The position numbers were made by a program, and so were the translations under genes. A stretch of 64,000 nt of DNA, taken from assembly GCA_020091685.1 (NCBI GenBank), contig CM034607.1:13072884-13136883 (forward strand). The letters are read 5' to 3'. Below are positions 58,813 to 64,000 of this stretch, one piece after another. A model generated the notes under the pieces. That model was given only the letters and a program-made list of their open reading frames with translations, searched no databases and was not told the origin of the DNA. Within the stretch, counting starts at the first letter, position 1; every line of letters starts with the position of its first letter. Source of the DNA: Lutjanus erythropterus (lineage: Eukaryota; Chordata; Actinopteri; Lutjaniformes; Lutjanidae).

Positions 58813-61800
58813 CTGGAAGCTTCCCTTCTTATATTAGGATAAATAGCCTTGTCTATCATGTAAGGCTGTGTCTGGCAAACAGATTCCCCTCACGTCAAGC
58901 CAGATGAACACAAATGAGTTCCCCAGAGGAGACATTTCAGGGGGAAGAGTGTCCCTGTGACACTTATCGTGAAGGACATCTTATGGGTAAATAGGAGGTA
59001 TGGGTGACAGCCAGGACGTAAGCAGGGCTGTTCCATGCATCAACCTTGTGCTCCAAAACAGAGAGCGCTCAGGACGACGTAAACATACAAGCCTACACAC
59101 TGAACTTTGAAACGCAGCGCAGCAGCAGCACGGAGATGGATCTCGTCTTGATGGTGTGATGTAAAAAAAAATGCATTTACATAATGGCAGGCTATCTGTC
59201 ATACCCCTCGCTGCTCTGTATCAATAACCCCTGTCTATCTCAGTATGTCTCTCCTGGTGACAATACCATCAGCTCACTTCTGGAAATGGATGGAAGCTGC
59301 ACACATAGCGCCTTCAGAATAGCATTAGATAACCACCGCGATGGCGCTTTCAGTATCATTCCACCTCACGGGTGACAGGTCCCACGCACACTAAATCACT
59401 GTACTGTACCAAGAGGTAATTATACTGCCGCTGTAAATCTTCCTGATGGCTCAGTGAGTTAGATCATCTTCTCACATGTCTGCACGCGCACATACGGTCG
59501 GGGCTGCGCGCATGCTTTATGGCGCACGCCGCAGAATAACCGCTGTGGGCTCAGGTGGCCTGTTGTTTGCCACATGGGTCACAATCCTGCACTTTCCACG
59601 CACAATTGCATCATAAGTGGAGCACATGCACAAAAACCTAGCATGCTATTTACCATGTTTAGAAGTTATTTAGAACATGTGTTATATCATTATACATTTT
59701 CTGTATTGATTCGCTGCTGCATTAGCAGATGAGCTCACATGCTAGTATTTTCCACATCATCATGTACACACAGTCCACCAAAGTGCTGCTTTATTATCTT
59801 TAAGACGAGCAGCTTTTTAAAAGAGGCTAAAACCCACTTACACGGGGAGCCATTTACTTCACAGTGACTCAGTGGTTGTTTGCAATAAGATGTAATAAAC
59901 TGATCAATAAATATAGAGGTAAATAATTAAACGCTGGGTACATTATGAGCTCAACTAAGTGAATATAATGAAATAAAATGGAACCTGCATAATTAAATAT
60001 TTTACCTTCTTCCCAGCTTCACATCCCTGCCATCAGTCTGACAGTTTGGGCTAGCCACAAATAACAAGTAAGCTCTAAAACAGAAATTAAAATATACTGA
60101 AAAAATATATAAATTTTAATGCAGTATAACTATTGAGCTAAAACTAGAAAAATCTGCTTGAGTAGTTTATACTGCAGTTCTATCATGTTTAATATGAGGT
60201 ACACTTTATGGTGAAATGAAGCCCCACGGCACAGTCAGGGAATAAAGCACAGTACTGAATTTTTAAAGGAAGTCTGTGGAGTTTATGACTACTAGTGGGG
60301 CTATGGAGAATTCTTTTGATGAACAGGTCCCCGTTTTGTTTGTATCTCATACCCTGCTGGCACACGTGTAGCATGCACAAGCAGCGTGATAATGTGAGGT
60401 CTTACAGACAATTTCATGCTGGTAAACTCAAAAACAATTGGTTTCTCAGTGCGTTGTCCGACAAATGTAGCGACGCACAACGAAACTCAAGAGAGAAGAC
60501 TGCTAGCTAAAATGGATTTAGGAAAAAAAACAGCCTAACAAATATTTAATGAGGATGGAAAATGCATTCAACAGCTTTGTTAGACCACAAGGTTACACAC
60601 TAACACACTTAACATTCAGAACCATCATAACTGTGTATTATGGCAGTTGTAACCCTGCTATACGGCTGAGTAGCTGAGAGTGCTGCACCCTTCTGAGCTC
60701 ACACAGACCAACTCCACTGTGTTGCACCTGCAAAACTACAGTACTGTACAGAATACATCTGATTTAGGGCCTCATCAGACAGAGAACAGTCTTGGCAATG
60801 AGAGCCGTCTTTTTTCCAGTTGTTTTCCAAAGGCAGGAGGTGCTGCTAATGCTCCCTGGTTGCCTCGCATTTCAGACACTTGGAGCGTTTTGCATTTTTG
60901 AAGAATGAGCCGGAGGTTGAAAAAACTTTTTTTCCTCCCCATTGTCCAATCGAGTTAATGGAGAGGCAGGACTTCTGTGGTGGTGATGACAAAAGTTTAC
61001 AGATGATTGGACAAAAACAAGTATTTGAACAGAAAACAGCAGCCCAAAGGCTAAATCTCACCCTGTGATGTCTCCTTTTTCTGAGGGTCTCATGTACCCA
61101 CATGTATCTATTTCCCCATGTCCAGCATGATATTTGGAAATCAATGTCTCACCCACAATTAGAGCCAGAACCAGTGCCCTCCACCTGTCTATTCTTTATG
61201 CTCATGTTTAGCAAACCAACTATCTACCAAGCAGAAAGTTATCTACTCCTTAGCTAACCAAAATTAAAAGGTACAGGGCTGACGTTACAAAATCACAGTT
61301 AGGCTAAGGATGGGTGATTTAGTGTCTCCTTAGCAGCAATTAAAACAAAAATGGCAGCGCATGGGTCTCACGTTTTGTAACCTGCCATTCGTGCTCTGTC
61401 TGATTGCGCCCTTAGAAGGTCTTTGAACATATACCCATTTGATGTCTCTTTAAAGGCCACACCGGAGTCATTTTTGATGCCTTGAATGCTGATGAGGCAG
61501 AAATATAAAAGGCACCTGTTTTGGCGTCGTTAAACTGGTCAAAAGTTGTTTGTTCATAAATCCACCCAGTTTGTGGCCTGTTTTCCAGTCACAGAATGGA
61601 GCTGGGATCACACTGCAGAACAAAGCTGTTTGCCCTCTGCAAAGCAGAGAAATAAAAGGATCTTTTCACGCAGGTGAACCATCACTCAGCTCTCACAAAT
61701 TGGGAAAAAATCAAATGCTTTGCTCCATGCTGCACGTCAACGCTTTGTTCACACAAAATGTCATTGTTGCCACAACAACACAACAGGGGTTTGTGTTTAA

Positions 61801-61955
61801 AAATCAGTGTCACACAAACATATTTTTTTTTATAACACCACAATCACTGATATTCACACAAAATGTCAAATCTGTCACAGAGATTTGCATGGTTTGAGTT
61901 TGACATTGCAATATTTTTAAAGCATCACGCAACCGGAACTTCAGCAAACAGATGC

Positions 61956-61986
61956 GCACACACACACACACGCACACAAACACACA
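61956..61986 (+). repeat. (CA)n microsatellite
   Basis: CA run with CG and AA interruptions. Confidence 0.9.
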
Positions 61987-62138
61987 TGGAAACACAGGCC
62001 TGCAGGGATTGTATCACATGACCATGGGCACAGCTGCACTGTGGGATGCCCGTCTATTTTCTGCAGTTAATCGATCACATGAAGCCACTGGAGCTTGACT
62101 AGGAGTCACTGGGCCAGAGAGTGATATAGACTGCATGA

Positions 62139-62177
62139 GTGTGTCTCTGTGTGTGTCTGTGTGTGTGTGTGTGTGTA
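62139..62177 (+). repeat. (TG)n microsatellite with TC steps
   Basis: GTGTCTCTGTGTGTGTCTG followed by a pure TG run. Confidence 0.9.
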
Positions 62178-62283
62178 CATGTCTGCCCTGTACGCCATTA
62201 TCACTGAATTGCTCTACGACCACTCCAGAGCTGCATGAGCCTTCTGAGACCGTAGCTCTGAGGCTTTTTGTCATCCGTTCATT

Positions 62284-62332
62284 CACACACACACATCATC
62301 ATCTTTCCCGCACACACACACACGCACGCACA
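62284..62332 (+). repeat. (CA)n microsatellite, interrupted
   Basis: Two CA runs split by TCATCATC and CGCACG sequence. Confidence 0.9.
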
Positions 62333-62660
62333 CCATCTCCCACGGCGGGTGTGCAGCGGGGGGTCTCTAGAGGTTAGCTAATTTGGCCCACTGGTGCCTT
62401 AACCACATCTCCCTCGCTTCACTTCATCTCCTCCCGCTCACATGTCGCTCCAAACTCGCACTCTCCCTCTAAAATATCCTGCTCACAAATCTACTGTGTC
62501 GTCGCCGCCGCTCTGCTCTTAACATCATACAAATTTCATTATATGCAGACAGACTGATGGACCTAATTCAGAGACGACCCTTGGACCTCGTCCTGTCCCC
62601 TGTACCAGTCAAATCCCCTGGGATCTGAAGAGGGTTTGAAGCAGGAGAATGGATACCCTA

Positions 62661-62851
<191 letters not shown>

Positions 62852-62989
62852 GTTCATGATCTAGATTTCTTAAATATCTCTCTCTTGCTGTCAGCAATTA
62901 TAAATCTTCAAATTTTGAGGGTACTGAATAACAACAAAAATGCATTTTATAAAAATTCAATAAAGGAGACTACAGGCAATTTCACATTC

Positions 62990-63400
62990 AGCAGGCTGCT
63001 ATCTGATATCGATCAGTGTCTTTATACACAGTCCATCAATCACTCCTGACTTTTTCTGAGTTTTGTGAGAATAATAGAAACTTTAGTGAAATTAGGCTGT
63101 GCTGTTCACAGTTATTATTATTAAGCAAAAATATAACTAAGTTTGTAAAAAAAACATTTTAGTTAACTGAAATAAAAAAACAAGACTTTAGAAAAAATAA
63201 AACTAACTGAAGTGATATTCTGTACTTAGAAAATAAAATGAAAAATATCCAAGAAATGTCTTTAGTTGTCCTTAATTCATTCAAATCAACACAACATGAT
63301 TTAACAACCTGCACAAACTGCTGCTAAAAACAAAATTAAAACTAAGAAAAAAAGACTAATAAAAAGATACAGAACTATAATAACTCTGCTCGTGTTGAGG
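62990..63400. repeat. A-rich dispersed repeat (AACTAAAACTAA type)
   Basis: A stretch with TTTTAGTTAACTGAAATAAA, ATAAAACTAACTGAAGTG and AAAATTAAAACTAAG resembles the common fish repeat made of AACTAAAACTAAA-like runs. It is strongly AT-rich with no coding signal. Confidence 0.4.
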
Positions 63401-64000
63401 TCAACTGTTAATTTAGCCAGCGCTGGGAGCTTAATGAGATGGAAGGTATTTGATTATACCATTTTTAGACTGTTTGACTTAGATATGTTGCACTGAAACA
63501 TTAAAATTCAGCCTTTTTACCCACTGACAATTTAATGCCATCAGTCTGCCAGGGACTGAAAGTGAAAAATGCCTGTACGCTATGGCTGGTACATTTAAAT
63601 GACGGATGTAAGTGCTGATGTTAATTAATGCACATCGTTCTTCTTAAATAAAACAAACATAAAATTAAATATTGTATTCTATAGAAAAATGCACATCTTG
63701 TTATATTTATCTTCCTCGGTCACACAACAGATTGCTGCACCATGTAAAACCACTCTGATGAGGGAAAGATACCTGAAAACGTGGATGGGAAAAGGTTTGT
63801 GTAACTGGATACCTGGATAGATCCTAGAATATAAAGGTATATTCCAAGACTTAAAGTGCAGAGTCAGTACAACTTTGTTTAACATTTGAGCCAATGGCAT
63901 AGAATGATTTAAGCCATTTTCTGTTTAAAGTAGTATCACAAGTATCAGTATCACAATTCAGACTGAATCACACATAAATAAAATCTCAGCGTTTTCAGTC

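Noticed and set aside
59440-59520. tRNA-like or tRNA-derived SINE start (GATGGCTCAGTGAGTTAGAT)
   Set aside because: It resembles a Pol III A box, but no B box or cloverleaf can be drawn downstream.

Overview
The window is a stretch of teleost fish nuclear DNA, probably from a percomorph. The evidence is a vertebrate gene split by very long introns, AT-rich sequence full of CA/TG microsatellites, and many short DNA-transposon families of the kind seen in spiny-rayed fish. Apart from the transposase remnant of a Tc1/mariner copy, the only protein-coding sequence I can support is one gene on the minus strand. It is the adhesion GPCR ADGRB2 (brain-specific angiogenesis inhibitor 2, BAI2), of which three internal coding exons lie here, 432 coding bases in 64 kb.

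Gene layout, read right to left. Exon A (24470-24550) encodes the linker before the thrombospondin repeats. Exon B (20514-20702) encodes thrombospondin type 1 repeat (TSR) 1, and exon C (7536-7697) encodes TSR2. All three are flanked by AG/GT splice sites. All are phase 1 at both ends and multiples of three, so they join into one frame: linker, ...[10 protein letters not shown]..., TSR1, ...VHGLWEEW..., TSR2. The 5' exons (signal peptide and CUB-like N-terminus) lie beyond base 64000. The 3' exons (TSR3, TSR4, hormone receptor domain, GAIN, seven-helix domain, cytoplasmic tail) lie beyond base 1. The window therefore consists of more than 39 kb of one upstream intron, a 3.8-kb intron, a 12.8-kb intron and 7.5 kb of a downstream intron.

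Intron contents. There are four same-orientation copies of a terminal-inverted-repeat element filled with GGTTCT-type repeats (3.2, 15.5, 47.0 and 53.0 kb). A pair of TTAA-flanked MITEs lies at 39.8 and 51.4 kb, the second apparently nested in another element. There is a two-copy fold-back family (34.0 and 45.2 kb), a long fold-back element at 29.4 kb, a small inverted-repeat element at 39.0 kb, two hAT-like copies in opposite orientation (10.0 and 38.2 kb), and a decayed Tc1/mariner copy with transposase remnants (13.1 kb). A minisatellite lies just upstream of exon A. Dinucleotide repeats are dense from 50 to 63 kb and include a 188-bp TA tract.

Most notable observations: exon B is 24 nt longer than the usual 165-nt BAI TSR exon and adds eight residues after TSR1, apparently by a shifted splice donor. 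Exon C has weak splice signals and a divergent TSR loop. The GGTTCT elements carry expanding internal arrays. I saw no RNA gene, CRISPR array, retrovirus-like element or second host gene. Family assignments rest on recalled consensus sequences and were not searched.
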